Shown: positions 1-9,208, numbered from the stretch's first letter. The stretch: 64,000 nt of DNA from Legionellaceae bacterium (GCA_018061965.1 JAGOTG010000009.1:1-64000), one strand, 5' to 3'. Notes: a model not told the origin generated them from the letters alone. Numbers and translations are program-made.

Positions 1-42
1 CTTGGCTATTTCTTGAGCCAATTCATCTATATCATGAGTCAT
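1..42 (-). CDS. 5' end of an unidentified gene (partial)
   Basis: An ATG at 42 opens a frame that runs off the left edge, giving MTHDIDELAQEIAK. A purine-rich AGAG lies about 8 bases upstream of the ATG. Only 14 residues are visible, so no function can be assigned. It is transcribed in the same direction as the two coiled-coil membrane genes to its right but is separated from them by about 120 bases containing two hairpins. Confidence 0.4.
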   Translation of the reverse strand, partial: MTHDIDELAQEIAK

Positions 43-60
43 AGTTTTTCTCTGCATCTA

Positions 61-80
61 TGCCTATCTGAAAATAGGCA
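61..80. repeat. Small hairpin in the intergenic region
   Basis: TGCCTAT and ATAGGCA form a perfect 7-bp stem around a 6-base loop. There is no T-run on the minus strand after it, so it is not a textbook terminator. It lies between the minus-strand gene ending at 162 and the partial gene starting at 42. Confidence 0.4.
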
Positions 81-126
81 GATTATACACTATGACTAAT
101 TACACAAAATTATTTACAGACCCATA

Positions 127-146
127 AGTTGGGCTACGGCCCAACT
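127..146. repeat. GTTGGGC palindrome, repeat family A
   Basis: AGTTGGGC-TACG-GCCCAACT is a perfect 8-bp stem just downstream of the coiled-coil gene that ends at 162. The same GTTGGGCC/GGCCCAAC core recurs near 9.2, 9.4, 20.27 and (degenerate) 24.1 kb, nearly always at gene ends, so it probably acts as a transcript-end hairpin. Confidence 0.6.
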
Positions 147-161
147 AAAAAATAAAGTCCT

Positions 162-1166
162 TTATAAATTGCCGGGTATGTTTAGCCCTGTTCTTCTTGG
201 TGGGGATAATGCCTGTGTTTGGCTTTCTAATGACGACAAATAGTCATCTGTTAAATCGATGTCATCTATTTCTTGGAGTAGTTTTTGAGAATCACGTAGA
301 GCGCTATTTGTTGCTTCCTGCTGTTTATGCTGATCTGCTGGTGAACTATTGTTACTTGATAGAACACTACCGGTCATATCTGGGAACCGGCCTACATAAT
401 GGCTCAGTGTTTGGGCGACCAATTGTAGCTGTCTACCATCTTCCTCGAGTGACGCTGTGGTGGCTTTAAATGCTTGACTCTCTTCCGCAAAGGAACTCGA
501 ACCATCCGCAATCATACTCTCATATTTCCGCAATTCCTCACTGAGAGTGACTAGTTGTAGAGTAAGATGCGCTTCGTTGGCCTGTAAGTTTTCAATAGTC
601 TTATTGAGGCTAACATTGATTGCGCTGTATTCTTCTACCTGTTGGGTGATACTTTCGACATTATCGCGTAATTTTAAGTTTTCAAGGCCCATCTCTTGAT
701 TCATTCTGCATAATACCGCTAAACCATGCTCTAGATTCTCTCGAGTGCCATTTAATAAGCCCAACATTTCTTGTACCGAATTATTTTGAGCTACCAAATC
801 ATCAGTAATCAAACGATCGCGTATTGTCGCGACTGCATGATGGTCTATAAGTACAAAGGATATGGTGAAAGACAATGCAATACTGATTATGAAAGGGATA
901 TACAATAAGATTGCTATGCCTGCTGCAATGATGGAAACAATAATTTTGAGCCACCATATTTGCTCCCCATACCAATGTGCAGCATGTCCCAGAAGACTTT
1001 TTTGTGCATTATAAGCTTCAATCAACTTTTGTAGGTCAGTAGAGATGCCGTCGAGCTTAGCACGTTGCTGACTCAAAACGGCGATTTGTTCTCCTGCTGC
1101 TGCCTTCAATTCTTCAAGGGTAGGTAAATTTGTAATTAAAGGCAAAAGTTCCTGAACGTTATCCAT
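162..1166 (-). CDS. Coiled-coil protein with a central membrane hairpin, function unknown
   Basis: Function not recognised. The protein (334 aa) has an N-terminal helical segment, then two adjacent hydrophobic segments at about residues 70-112 (starting near WWLKIIVSIIAAGIAILLYI), then a long Gln/Glu/Leu-rich helical region of about 150 residues with coiled-coil character, and a Ser/Gln-rich polar tail. The ATG at 1166 is preferred over an ATG 36 bases upstream because AAAGGAAAG lies at a good distance; it overlaps the end of the gene before it by 8 bases, so the two are translationally coupled. Membrane hairpin plus coiled coil is a common plan for inclusion-membrane or vacuole-targeted effectors, but a cell-envelope role is equally possible. 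Confidence 0.75.
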   Translation of the reverse strand: MDNVQELLPLITNLPTLEELKAAAGEQIAVLSQQRAKLDGISTDLQKLIEAYNAQKSLLGHAAHWYGEQIWWLKIIVSIIAAGIAILLYIPFIISIALSFTISFVLIDHHAVATIRDRLITDDLVAQNNSVQEMLGLLNGTRENLEHGLAVLCRMNQEMGLENLKLRDNVESITQQVEEYSAINVSLNKTIENLQANEAHLTLQLVTLSEELRKYESMIADGSSSFAEESQAFKATTASLEEDGRQLQLVAQTLSHYVGRFPDMTGSVLSSNNSSPADQHKQQEATNSALRDSQKLLQEIDDIDLTDDYLSSLESQTQALSPPRRTGLNIPGNL

Positions 1167-2049
1167 AGTACTTTCCTTTGCGAGGAGGAGGCTCATTTCC
1201 AAAACCGTTGCTTAGTGCTGAAGTAGTCGTTGGAAATAGGTTGGGCGTGTGTTTACCATATTTATAATTGGGTGAAATAGTAGTGCGTCTATTCTGCTGT
1301 TGCAATGGGCGTGCATTTTCTGGGTCGTTGTTTAAGAGCTCAATGAGTCTTTTTTGACTCGCAATGATTTCGGCAAGTTTTTTCGTTTTTTGGGTTAATC
1401 CGGTTAAGCTTTCGGTTAGTGATGCGTTGGTTTTTTCTAAACTTTTAATGCGTTGTGTTTTTCGGTCCAAATTACTTTGGATGTTTCCGATTGCGGACAA
1501 ACCGGATTTTAACTGTGGTTCGATCTTTTTGAGACTTTCTAAGATCTGAGAAAGTTCTTGTTCCCTTGCGGCTGCTGCAGCATTTGTGGTGCTTAAAGCC
1601 GAAGACAAGACTGATATTTGTTTAGATATTATTTGATACTGCTCTTGCATTTTTAGCAATAAACTCTGAAATGGGCCAATGATTCTATCGCGCAAACTCA
1701 TATTGGTTTGGTCTAGATTTTCTCCAACAGCTTGAATGGATTGTAATTCGAGCTCAAAGTTTTGGATAAGGGCACCAAAATGAGCTTGTTGATGCTGTAT
1801 ACCTGTCAAAATCTCGTCAGTTTGTTCTTGGAATCGTAAAGTGTCCTCGGCTGTGAATCCTTCAACGTGCTCTGTACGCGCCTTTCGTCGTTGGTTGAGA
1901 GCAGCAAACTCACTTGCTTGATTTTGAGCACGTTGGTTTTTGAAATAAGCATAAAAAGCATACGCGGTCAAAGCCATTATAAAACCAACTCCTATATAGG
2001 TGAAGAGGCTTCCAAGTCCCGTCACCAGTAGGGTTTGTATACCAAACAC
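1159..2049 (-). CDS. Coiled-coil protein with an N-terminal membrane anchor, function unknown
   Basis: Function not recognised. The 296-aa product has one strong N-terminal membrane segment (about residues 8-34), then Gln/Leu/Ser-rich helices with heptad-like spacing up to about residue 235, and a polar, Asn/Pro-rich tail ending in basic residues. The start is a GTG at 2049 with AAGGA about 6 bases upstream. It is the first gene of a two-gene unit; its stop codon overlaps the start of the second coiled-coil membrane protein, and both proteins have the same overall plan, which suggests they work as partners. Confidence 0.75.
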   Translation of the reverse strand: MFGIQTLLVTGLGSLFTYIGVGFIMALTAYAFYAYFKNQRAQNQASEFAALNQRRKARTEHVEGFTAEDTLRFQEQTDEILTGIQHQQAHFGALIQNFELELQSIQAVGENLDQTNMSLRDRIIGPFQSLLLKMQEQYQIISKQISVLSSALSTTNAAAAAREQELSQILESLKKIEPQLKSGLSAIGNIQSNLDRKTQRIKSLEKTNASLTESLTGLTQKTKKLAEIIASQKRLIELLNNDPENARPLQQQNRRTTISPNYKYGKHTPNLFPTTTSALSNGFGNEPPPRKGKYYG

Positions 2050-2185
2050 GTGATTTCCTTATTTATTTTTATTATTGCGGCGAACCATAGCGAAGAATAG
2101 TAGGCTAGTCAAGGGGCGTAGGCTGCATTCTTGACTCATCGGGAAATTTCCTGCACAGTTTGAGACAAGTTATGAGGAGATAGCA

Positions 2186-2554
2186 ATGGATAAAAAATAT
2201 AGCGGTTATATAGGGATAGCTTTGGCGTGTGTGACTACCCTCTGTTGGGCTCATTCAAGTGCTACGACACATCGTATTCACCAATTTGAAAACTCAAAAG
2301 TCGCGGTTTGGGAAACGATTGTTTACCCGTCAAAACAACAAATTTTATCTATGCATCGTCATGAGCGAGATCGCGTTGTGGTGGCTTTAACCGACGGGAC
2401 ATTAAAAATTGAAAACGACAAAGGGAAAATTCACTATTTGCACCTTAAAAAGGATCACTCTTATTACCTTTCAAAAGATGTGCTGAATGAGTTGCATTCC
2501 GACCAAAATGTTTCCGGTCATACCATTAAAGTAATCGTGGTTGAATTGAAGTAA
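2186..2554 (+). CDS. Small exported cupin-like protein
   Basis: A 122-aa protein with an N-terminal signal segment (about residues 8-28, Ala-His-Ser-Ser near the likely cleavage point). The remainder has the pattern of a single beta-barrel cupin: an MHRHERDRVVVALTDGTL stretch gives the His-x-His-Glu metal-site motif followed by strands, then KKDHSYYLSKDV. A GAGGAG Shine-Dalgarno is placed 7 bases before the ATG. The 3' end overlaps the 3' end of the convergent glycosyltransferase gene by 29 bases. Probably periplasmic; ligand unknown. Confidence 0.7.
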   Translation: MDKKYSGYIGIALACVTTLCWAHSSATTHRIHQFENSKVAVWETIVYPSKQQILSMHRHERDRVVVALTDGTLKIENDKGKIHYLHLKKDHSYYLSKDVLNELHSDQNVSGHTIKVIVVELK

Positions 2555-3446
2555 CGGAGCTTAAAACTTCTTCACAGCTAGGCCAATGATTCAAATTCCC
2601 AATAAAATACCCTCCCCAAGGCTGGGTCCGTTGGGGATCTGATTGGCCAAAAATGCCCAGAACAGGCGCCTGGACTGCTGCAGCCAAATGCATCGGGCCA
2701 CTGTCGTTGGCAATCACTTGCGTTGCCCGTTGCAGGATGGCTGCATACATGGGCAAATTCAGGTTCGGCAACATCAAGACGTGTTGCCCAAAAGCGTCCT
2801 CGAATGGTTGGGTTTCAAAAGGAGCAGGGCAGGCGACCAAACTAATCCCTTGCTGAGATAGTCTCATACATAGACTTTGCCAATGTGGCCAAATTTTAGA
2901 TTGTTTTTTGACGCCATGTCCCATAGCGCCAGGACAAATCACAAAAAAATCTTTCTGAATACGATGTTTTTTTAATAATTTATCCGCCTGCTCCTGATAA
3001 TTATTTGCAATCACTAATTTAGGATTTTCTGGAACGGGCAGGGGTTTATTGACCGCGAATTGAGTTAATTGCCAGAAATACTCAATTTCATGTAATCCTG
3101 TTGGCTTGAGTTTCGCTCTGCTCAATAAGATACGTCTAAGGTTGGAACGATAATAGCCTATGCTTTTAATGCCAGTTCCAACCAGCGGTAAAACACTGGA
3201 TAATCCATTGGTAAACAAGAGTGCGTGACTGGCACCCATTGCTTGATACAGCTGTCTCGTATCCTTCAAATTATTGGGGATGGTGTGACAGCGATAGGAG
3301 TATGCGGAAAATAAATCTTTTATCCAGGGTTTACCTAATAGTTCAAAAGTAAAGCCGGCTCGGTTCAAGGCTTCTAAACTGGGTAAGGTCATCATGACAT
3401 CTCCTAACCAATTAGGAAGACGTATCGCAAAATGAGGTTTTTTCAT
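2526..3446 (-). CDS. Glycosyltransferase family 9 (ADP-heptose:LPS heptosyltransferase-like)
   Basis: The product (306 aa) starts RLPNWLGDVMMTLPSLEAL, the family 9 N-terminal signature of WaaC/WaaF-type heptosyltransferases, and ends with the sugar-nucleotide site ANDSGPMHLAAAVQAPVLGIFG. It should transfer a heptose-like sugar to the lipopolysaccharide core on the cytoplasmic side of the inner membrane. The ATG at 3446 forms an ATGA overlap with the stop of the upstream O-antigen-ligase-like gene, which sets the start and makes the two an operon. Which acceptor it uses cannot be told from sequence. Confidence 0.9.
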   Translation of the reverse strand: MKKPHFAIRLPNWLGDVMMTLPSLEALNRAGFTFELLGKPWIKDLFSAYSYRCHTIPNNLKDTRQLYQAMGASHALLFTNGLSSVLPLVGTGIKSIGYYRSNLRRILLSRAKLKPTGLHEIEYFWQLTQFAVNKPLPVPENPKLVIANNYQEQADKLLKKHRIQKDFFVICPGAMGHGVKKQSKIWPHWQSLCMRLSQQGISLVACPAPFETQPFEDAFGQHVLMLPNLNLPMYAAILQRATQVIANDSGPMHLAAAVQAPVLGIFGQSDPQRTQPWGGYFIGNLNHWPSCEEVLSSVTSIQPRLL

Positions 3447-4714
3447 TCCAATCCATACTCTGAGCGGTTGAATGCAGGTTGAATAATTTCTGTCTGGGTA
3501 ATTTGACGTAATGCAACCAGCTCGCCCAAACATAATCCGGTAAAGGTTACGAACAAATATCCAATTCCTGAAGTCAGGAGTACAGTATCAGAAAAGCACA
3601 CAACACAAAATGGAATGATGACAGCTTGCAAAATGGGTTTCATTTCCTGCAAAGCAAAGCTTAATTTATAGAGTGCACCCAAGAGCAATAAGAGCAATAG
3701 GATCCCCACTAACCCTAATTCGCTAGCAGTATGCCAATATTGACTATGCGGATCCGGGTGAGTTAAATCCCATCCTGGGACCGGATTATCTTGCCTAAAT
3801 CGAAAGCCGAAGCCGCCAGTTCCCTGTCCAACAATAGGTTTGGCTAAGAACAACGATTTGGCATAATTATGAAATTGCAGACGCAGACCCACACTGCTAT
3901 ATTTGTCGCCTGACTGATAAGCATGCAGGTTTTCGCTGACCAACTGGATTCCATGGGTCAAAGTATTTGAGTGCGTGAGTTGAATTAAGGCCGTGAAACT
4001 TAACGCGAAAAATAATACGGTATAACGTACTGATTTCAATGAAAAATGCTGTGCGAAAAACAATAGAAATAACAGAGCATAAATAACATACCCAGTACGG
4101 CTACCACTTTGTGTCAGCACATAGAGACTAAACAGAAAGACCAGAATGCTATATCCGATTTTACAGGGTGTTTTTGAGGTGCGCGCAGCCATCCAAGCTG
4201 CCAAATACGTGGCAAAAGCCATCATATAACCCGCAACAATGTGATTGTAAAATATATATCCAGAAGCAGGTATGTGGCCAGAATTGGGATCCGGGTTGTT
4301 AAACCAATAGATATAAAAATAGGTGCAACAAGTTATGAACATCCCGCATAAATAAGCCTGGATACTATAGTGTCGCGTTTTTTTATGCATAAAACCGGCC
4401 GCAAATAAAGGGATGTATAACAATTTAGAATATTTTTCGATTACAGCGAGTTTTTGATGTAAATTGGCATCACTCCAGAGACAACCTAGGATTGCGAAGC
4501 TCAAGAATGCTAGAATAATCCAGACAAAGGGCTCGGAAGCTAGTACCCGAAAATTTGCTCGAGCTTGATTTGAACATAGAATAAAAACTATCGCTAAAAC
4601 AACAGCAATACTTTTTGCACTTGGCCCCAGAGGAATACACAACATAACCAATGGTAGCATGACCAACGAGATAGGGTATTGATGATCATTAAAATAGTCT
4701 TTCAAGCGTTTCAT
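3443..4714 (-). CDS. O-antigen ligase/polymerase family membrane protein (WaaL/Wzy_C)
   Basis: A 423-aa integral membrane protein with about 11-12 hydrophobic segments. The QSGSRTGYVIYALLF motif and the large periplasmic loop holding VGQGTGGFG and DPHSQYWHTASELGLVG are typical of the Wzy_C family, which includes the WaaL ligase that joins O-antigen to lipid A-core and the Wzy polymerases. The catalytic His of WaaL-type loops probably corresponds to one of the histidines in HPDPHSQYWHT. It is translated together with the downstream heptosyltransferase (ATGA overlap), supporting a role in lipopolysaccharide assembly. Confidence 0.88.
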   Translation of the reverse strand: MKRLKDYFNDHQYPISLVMLPLVMLCIPLGPSAKSIAVVLAIVFILCSNQARANFRVLASEPFVWIILAFLSFAILGCLWSDANLHQKLAVIEKYSKLLYIPLFAAGFMHKKTRHYSIQAYLCGMFITCCTYFYIYWFNNPDPNSGHIPASGYIFYNHIVAGYMMAFATYLAAWMAARTSKTPCKIGYSILVFLFSLYVLTQSGSRTGYVIYALLFLLFFAQHFSLKSVRYTVLFFALSFTALIQLTHSNTLTHGIQLVSENLHAYQSGDKYSSVGLRLQFHNYAKSLFLAKPIVGQGTGGFGFRFRQDNPVPGWDLTHPDPHSQYWHTASELGLVGILLLLLLLGALYKLSFALQEMKPILQAVIIPFCVVCFSDTVLLTSGIGYLFVTFTGLCLGELVALRQITQTEIIQPAFNRSEYGLE

Positions 4715-4862
4715 TCAGATTCCGTGGGTGTCCAAAGTTGAGTTGTTGTATTGCAGCCAATTATGTCCAATGTTCATTGAAAATACAAATAATTTCATAG
4801 GATGCAATGGTATTTGTTTCATTTAGGTTTATTTTTAATAGTTCAATAATTTGCTTCGATAG

Positions 4863-5006
4863 TTAAATCAATTGAATGGAGCCAGGGTACTGATCTAAAC
4901 TTGTATCAGTGGTCAATAATATAAAACCTTCTACTAAAGCTTGAGCTATAAGAACTCTATCAAATGGATCTTTATGAAAATGACTGTACCTTACCTTAAT
5001 CTCTTC
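4863..5006 (-). pseudogene. 3' remnant of a PIN-domain (VapC) toxin gene
   Basis: The minus strand reads an open frame of 47 codons containing HKDPFDRVLIAQALVEG followed by FILLTTDTSLDQY and a stop. This is the C-terminal signature of type II PIN-domain toxins (HHxDPFDRxLIAQA...LxTxD), including the acidic residues of the active site. The N-terminal two thirds and any antitoxin gene are missing; the frame is closed upstream by a TAG. The relic runs antisense under the first 11 codons of the ABC transporter gene, so a recombination event joined the two here. Confidence 0.8.
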
Positions 5007-6728
5007 CTAACTGTTTGGCAAAACGGTAAGCGATGGCATCGAAATATTGTTGGTTATTACTGCGCGTACATCTTGGCTCAAGGGCTTTTAAGTTTAAGTC
5101 CCTACGCTTTTGGACGAACCATTGATTTATTACAAGATTTTTCTCCAGATAAATTTCATCAAATTTTGTTTTGGTTGATATTTGGAGTGATTTTGCATCC
5201 GCTGTTTTGGTTGTTTCATGGTCCGGCGCGAGTAGTAGAGCGTAATGTGGCGCTAAAAATCCAACAAACGTTTATGCAAAATATCTACCAAAAATTGACG
5301 CAGCTGCCTTTGAAATGGCATCAGAATCATCATTCTGGCGATATCATTACTAGAATTAATCGAGCTTGTACTGCGCTGAAAAAATTTGCCGAATCTCAGT
5401 TTATTTATATCGAAACAATGATTCGACTTGTGATCTCTCTTGGTTTTTTATTTTGGATTTCAATCCCAATTGGTTGTTTAAGCTTGCTGACCTGTATCAT
5501 CGCCACTGTCACAGTTGTTCTTTATGATAGAAAATTAGTGGCTCTCTATGAACAAGAGAATGAAGCGGAAAATCATATTGGCTCTGGGCTATTTGATTAT
5601 ATTAGTAATATGACCACCATATTAACCTTACGCCTTGGCAGACTTACTGAGTCGAATCTGGTTAAACGACTCACTGCTATTTGGCCTGCTTATAAACCTG
5701 AGGTTGTATTAAATGAAGTAAAATGGTTTGTGATGAACATCATAGTCACCGTGCTGCAGGCCATTATTTTGCTAGGGTATATTCTGATCCAATTAGAAGA
5801 TGTGAATGCCATTTTGATTGGTACGGTGGTTATGATTTTCCGATATCAGTGGGATCTCAGTGATGTTTTTTATACGTTTAGCTCACATTACAGTGAGCTA
5901 GTCCAAATGAATACGAATGTCCAAAGTATTCAACCCATTGTCGAAGATATTCAGCAGTACGCTCACACTGTTCCTGGAGAGCAGATTGCAGAGCATTGGA
6001 AAAAATTGTCTATTGACGGTCTTAACTATCAGCATCCTGAGGCGCATGAAAAAAATGTCATCCGTGATATGACATTGAACATTATTCGCGGAGAAAAAAT
6101 TGCTCTAATTGGTGCAAGTGGTGCTGGAAAAAGCACATTATTAAATCTATTATCCGGTTTGTATACGCCAGATACCGCTACACTCTCTATAGATGGCAAC
6201 TGTTTTCAAAGTTTAGAGCCATTACATGCCATTACAACATTGATCCCTCAAGAACCAGAAATTTTTGAAAACACCATTGAGTTTAATATCACCATGGATT
6301 TAGAAGCAACGCCTGAGGACTTGCAAAAAGTGATGACCCTTTCAGGGTTTTCGCCTGTATTAGAGACACTTAAAAATGGCTTGGCTACCGATATTCGAGA
6401 AAAAGGCCTCAATTTATCTGTTGGTCAAAAGCAGCGATTAGCGCTTGCCCGTGGTTTATTTGCGGCACGGTTTAGTTCGTTTATTTTAATGGATGAGCCA
6501 ACGTCTAGTGTCGATTTACCCACTGAAAAGGCGATTTTATCGGGCATTATTGATGAGTATCCTGATGCTACTTTAGTAGTTTCGCTTCATCGTCTCCATC
6601 TATTGCCAAAATTTTCGCGTATCATCATGCTTCAAGATGGACAGGTAGTCGCTGATGGCCCCACAGCAGAGTTATTAAAGTTGGATAATCCTGTGAAAAC
6701 GCTTTGGGAGAAATATCAAAAACATTAG
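4974..6728 (+). CDS. ABC exporter, fused membrane and ATPase domains
   Basis: A half-transporter of 584 aa. Residues about 25-320 form a six-helix ABC_membrane domain; the ATPase has Walker A GASGAGKS (near 380), signature LSVGQKQRLALARG (near 480), Walker B FILMDEPTSS (near 500) and an H-loop SLHR (near 540). It should work as a homodimer in the inner membrane pumping a lipid, peptide or drug. ATG at 4974 is chosen; a TTG at 4941 and ATG at 4980 are alternatives. Its first codons lie on DNA that is antisense to a broken vapC gene. Substrate unknown. Confidence 0.88.
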   Translation: MKMTVPYLNLFLTVWQNGKRWHRNIVGYYCAYILAQGLLSLSPYAFGRTIDLLQDFSPDKFHQILFWLIFGVILHPLFWLFHGPARVVERNVALKIQQTFMQNIYQKLTQLPLKWHQNHHSGDIITRINRACTALKKFAESQFIYIETMIRLVISLGFLFWISIPIGCLSLLTCIIATVTVVLYDRKLVALYEQENEAENHIGSGLFDYISNMTTILTLRLGRLTESNLVKRLTAIWPAYKPEVVLNEVKWFVMNIIVTVLQAIILLGYILIQLEDVNAILIGTVVMIFRYQWDLSDVFYTFSSHYSELVQMNTNVQSIQPIVEDIQQYAHTVPGEQIAEHWKKLSIDGLNYQHPEAHEKNVIRDMTLNIIRGEKIALIGASGAGKSTLLNLLSGLYTPDTATLSIDGNCFQSLEPLHAITTLIPQEPEIFENTIEFNITMDLEATPEDLQKVMTLSGFSPVLETLKNGLATDIREKGLNLSVGQKQRLALARGLFAARFSSFILMDEPTSSVDLPTEKAILSGIIDEYPDATLVVSLHRLHLLPKFSRIIMLQDGQVVADGPTAELLKLDNPVKTLWEKYQKH

Positions 6729-6741
6729 GGTCTGATTTAGA

Positions 6742-6818
6742 TGGTGTCCCAGGCAAGATTCGAACTTGCGACCTGCCCCTTAGGAGGGGGCCGCGCTATC
6801 CAGCTGCGCCACTGGGAC
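6742..6818 (-). tRNA. tRNA-Arg (anticodon CCT)
   Basis: The minus strand folds as a standard 77-base cloverleaf: acceptor GTCCCAG/CTGGGAC, D-arm with AGCTGGATAGC, anticodon stem GCCCC/GGGGC around loop CTCCTAA (anticodon CCT), T-arm GCAAG-TTCGAAT-CTTGC, and discriminator A with an encoded CCA end. It reads the AGG arginine codon. It sits between the ABC exporter and the MFS gene, on the opposite strand to both. Confidence 0.96.
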
Positions 6819-6927
6819 AAAGCGAAGTTAAAATTGTAGCATAGATCACAGTGACAGGATGTTAGAAGGGAAAAAAAAGAAAAAAAGTGGCATAATGATT
6901 GTTTCTGTTCTTGTGAGCCATCCTTGC

Positions 6928-8328
6928 ATGCGAAGATTTGAATATAAATATATTGTGGCTGCTATTTATGCGGTTGTCTTATTTTTAGATAGATTAGATT
7001 TAACTATCGTCAATATCGCTTTACCAAAGATTGCGGAACATTTTCATGTGCTGGTGACAGATACAGAATGGATCAATAATGCTTTTTTACTGGCTTTGTC
7101 GTTGAGTATTCCTATCAGCTCTTGGTTAGGAGATCGGTTCGGCTGCAAACGTGTATTTATCTATGCGACTGTTGCGTTGGGGCTTACTTCATTATTGTGC
7201 GCGTTAGCGCCTGATATGCAATTTTTAATTTGTATGCGGTTTATTCAAGGATTATCTAGTGGTCTCATTGTACCCATAGGGATGACGATGGTTTTTCGAG
7301 CCTTTGATCCCTCTGAGTATGCCAGCATCTCTAGCTATATTTTTATTCCTTCCCTTATCGCACCAGGTCTAGCACCGATGATAGGTGGCATGATGACGGA
7401 TTATTTTAATTGGCGCTGGGTATTTTTATTTGTGACGCCGGTATCGTTTATAATTGCTGGCTTTTCATGCTGGTTGGTTAAAGAGTATCGCCCTGCAAAT
7501 AAACTGCCTTTAGATGTTAGCGGCTTTGTCTTATCTGCGAGTACTTTGCTATTAGTATTTCATGTGTTATCTGTAATTGGCAAACAGGGCTTCAACTGGA
7601 ACATGTTGTGTGAGCTGTTGTTAGCGATGGCTTTGGGTTATTTGTTTGTGCTTCAAGAGCGCAAATGCTTGGCACCTTTGGTCGATTTGGAATTGTTTCG
7701 TAAAAAATTATTTGTGCAAGCCAATTTAATCCTGACTTTATTTCAAATTGGTCATTTTGGTTCAATATTTTTAATCGCGATTTATTTACAAATGAATGTT
7801 GGCTACACAGCCATGTTGGCTGGAATGATTATGGGAATGCAAGCTTTTGGCGCAATTTGTTCTAGTCGTCTTTCGGTGCAATTATACGAAAGTTATTCAG
7901 CCAAATTACCCATCAGTGTGGGGTTGATAGGGGTGGGTGTGATAACGCCCATTATTTTGTACTTAACCCCCTCGACACCTATATGGCTAGGATTTGTGGT
8001 CTTGTTTGTTAGAGGCTTGTTCAGTGGCTTATGCGGAGCGCCTATTCAAGCGATTGGAATAGGGGGCTTTTCCAACAAGCAAATGGGTCAAGCAGCAGCG
8101 GCTTTCAATATTGTGAGGCAATTGTCGATAAGCTTGGGTATTTCTTTGTCTGCGTTGTTATTGAGTATCGCCATTCATGATTATGATTTGAGTATTTTGG
8201 TTAACCAAGATAAATCTGTCTTTTATGCACCCTTTGCATTGATTTCATGTTCTGTATGGTGTGGCGCTTGGGTAACCCTGTATATGGATAAAAGCTCACT
8301 GCTTATGAATCACAAAAGCACATCCTAA
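6928..8328 (+). CDS. MFS transporter, DHA2 (EmrB/QacA) drug:H+ antiporter family
   Basis: A 466-aa membrane protein with about 14 hydrophobic segments. LDRLDLTIVNIALPKIAEHF is the TM1 signature (D1 motif) of DHA2 exporters, GDRFGCKRVF is the loop 2-3 motif A, and LIAPGLAPMIGG is the antiporter motif C. It probably expels toxic compounds using the proton gradient; EmrB partners normally have an EmrA adaptor, which is not adjacent. The frame is open from an ATG at 6859, but the 23 residues added are Lys-rich and unlike the family, so ATG 6928 is preferred; its ribosome site is weak. The gene converges on the next one with a 4-base overlap. Confidence 0.88.
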   Translation: MRRFEYKYIVAAIYAVVLFLDRLDLTIVNIALPKIAEHFHVLVTDTEWINNAFLLALSLSIPISSWLGDRFGCKRVFIYATVALGLTSLLCALAPDMQFLICMRFIQGLSSGLIVPIGMTMVFRAFDPSEYASISSYIFIPSLIAPGLAPMIGGMMTDYFNWRWVFLFVTPVSFIIAGFSCWLVKEYRPANKLPLDVSGFVLSASTLLLVFHVLSVIGKQGFNWNMLCELLLAMALGYLFVLQERKCLAPLVDLELFRKKLFVQANLILTLFQIGHFGSIFLIAIYLQMNVGYTAMLAGMIMGMQAFGAICSSRLSVQLYESYSAKLPISVGLIGVGVITPIILYLTPSTPIWLGFVVLFVRGLFSGLCGAPIQAIGIGGFSNKQMGQAAAAFNIVRQLSISLGISLSALLLSIAIHDYDLSILVNQDKSVFYAPFALISCSVWCGAWVTLYMDKSSLLMNHKSTS

Positions 8329-9131
8329 TCTACCAATTCTTCATTTTGCCACGCATCTTTAAAATAAGCTAATACATGATTAAAAGGAGGTACTCGCGCG
8401 CCGGCAATACTCGCGGTCAACGTATTAATCGTACCCGATCGCTTGCCCACTTTAACCCGGAATTTAGGAATATGAGATTGGCTCAGGAGTCCGCTGATCC
8501 ATACATCATCTTGTTTCGCACTATCTGTAGGTAAGGTATTAATGGCTTTCAATTGCGCTAAATCAAAATAATTGGGTTGAAGTACATAGCCGCCACAACC
8601 CTGAATAATACCCACTCGAACTGGATCCTTGCCCATCTTCTCGGACAAGGGCGGCTGGTTGGAATCAAGATTACGCCAAATTTTATGCCCAGACGTGCAA
8701 AAAACGGCAGGTTTTTTATAGGTGCGATGCGCTTGAAGTAGATTAGATAAAAAATCCTGTGGGTAAATCATATCATCATCAACCACACATATTGCACAAT
8801 CCTCGCCAGTATGGCGTTCTATGGTAGGAATAAATTTAGAAGCAGGGCCATAATCTTGATCTAACCAAAAAATGCGCACAGCGGATAATGCTGTCAACCA
8901 TGCTGGAATTTCCCACGGCACATCTTGCTTAAGTGGGTTTTTGGCTAAATAGAGCTCGATCACATCAGGGCGTTGGCGTAATAGGCTGATCAGTGTTGGC
9001 TTCAACCAGCGAATGCGCGATGGAACAGTCGTTAACGAGATGATGACTTGGGTTTGACTAGGCTCAAAATCCCAGCGCTTTATATTCTGTATCTGGTAAA
9101 AATACGTACGTATATATTTGGAAAACTTCAT
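8325..9131 (-). CDS. GT-A type glycosyltransferase
   Basis: A 268-aa soluble protein. IISLTTVPSRI opens a Rossmann-like half, DYGPASKFIPTIE is a conserved block of small lipopolysaccharide/capsule glycosyltransferases, and CVVDDDMIYPQDF carries the acidic DxD-type metal site (D118-D120). RVGIIQGCGGYVL and DDVWISGLL fit the acceptor/catalytic half. It probably adds a sugar to a surface polysaccharide from a nucleotide-sugar donor. It is not in an operon with the other sugar genes in this window. The exact donor and acceptor are unknown. Confidence 0.8.
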   Translation of the reverse strand: MKFSKYIRTYFYQIQNIKRWDFEPSQTQVIISLTTVPSRIRWLKPTLISLLRQRPDVIELYLAKNPLKQDVPWEIPAWLTALSAVRIFWLDQDYGPASKFIPTIERHTGEDCAICVVDDDMIYPQDFLSNLLQAHRTYKKPAVFCTSGHKIWRNLDSNQPPLSEKMGKDPVRVGIIQGCGGYVLQPNYFDLAQLKAINTLPTDSAKQDDVWISGLLSQSHIPKFRVKVGKRSGTINTLTASIAGARVPPFNHVLAYFKDAWQNEELVD

Positions 9132-9208
9132 TTAAAATCCAATGTTCAAAATTGATACCCCTGTTATCCGAGTGTAGGCCGGGATCCATTGACCAATTAA
9201 TAAAAGAA

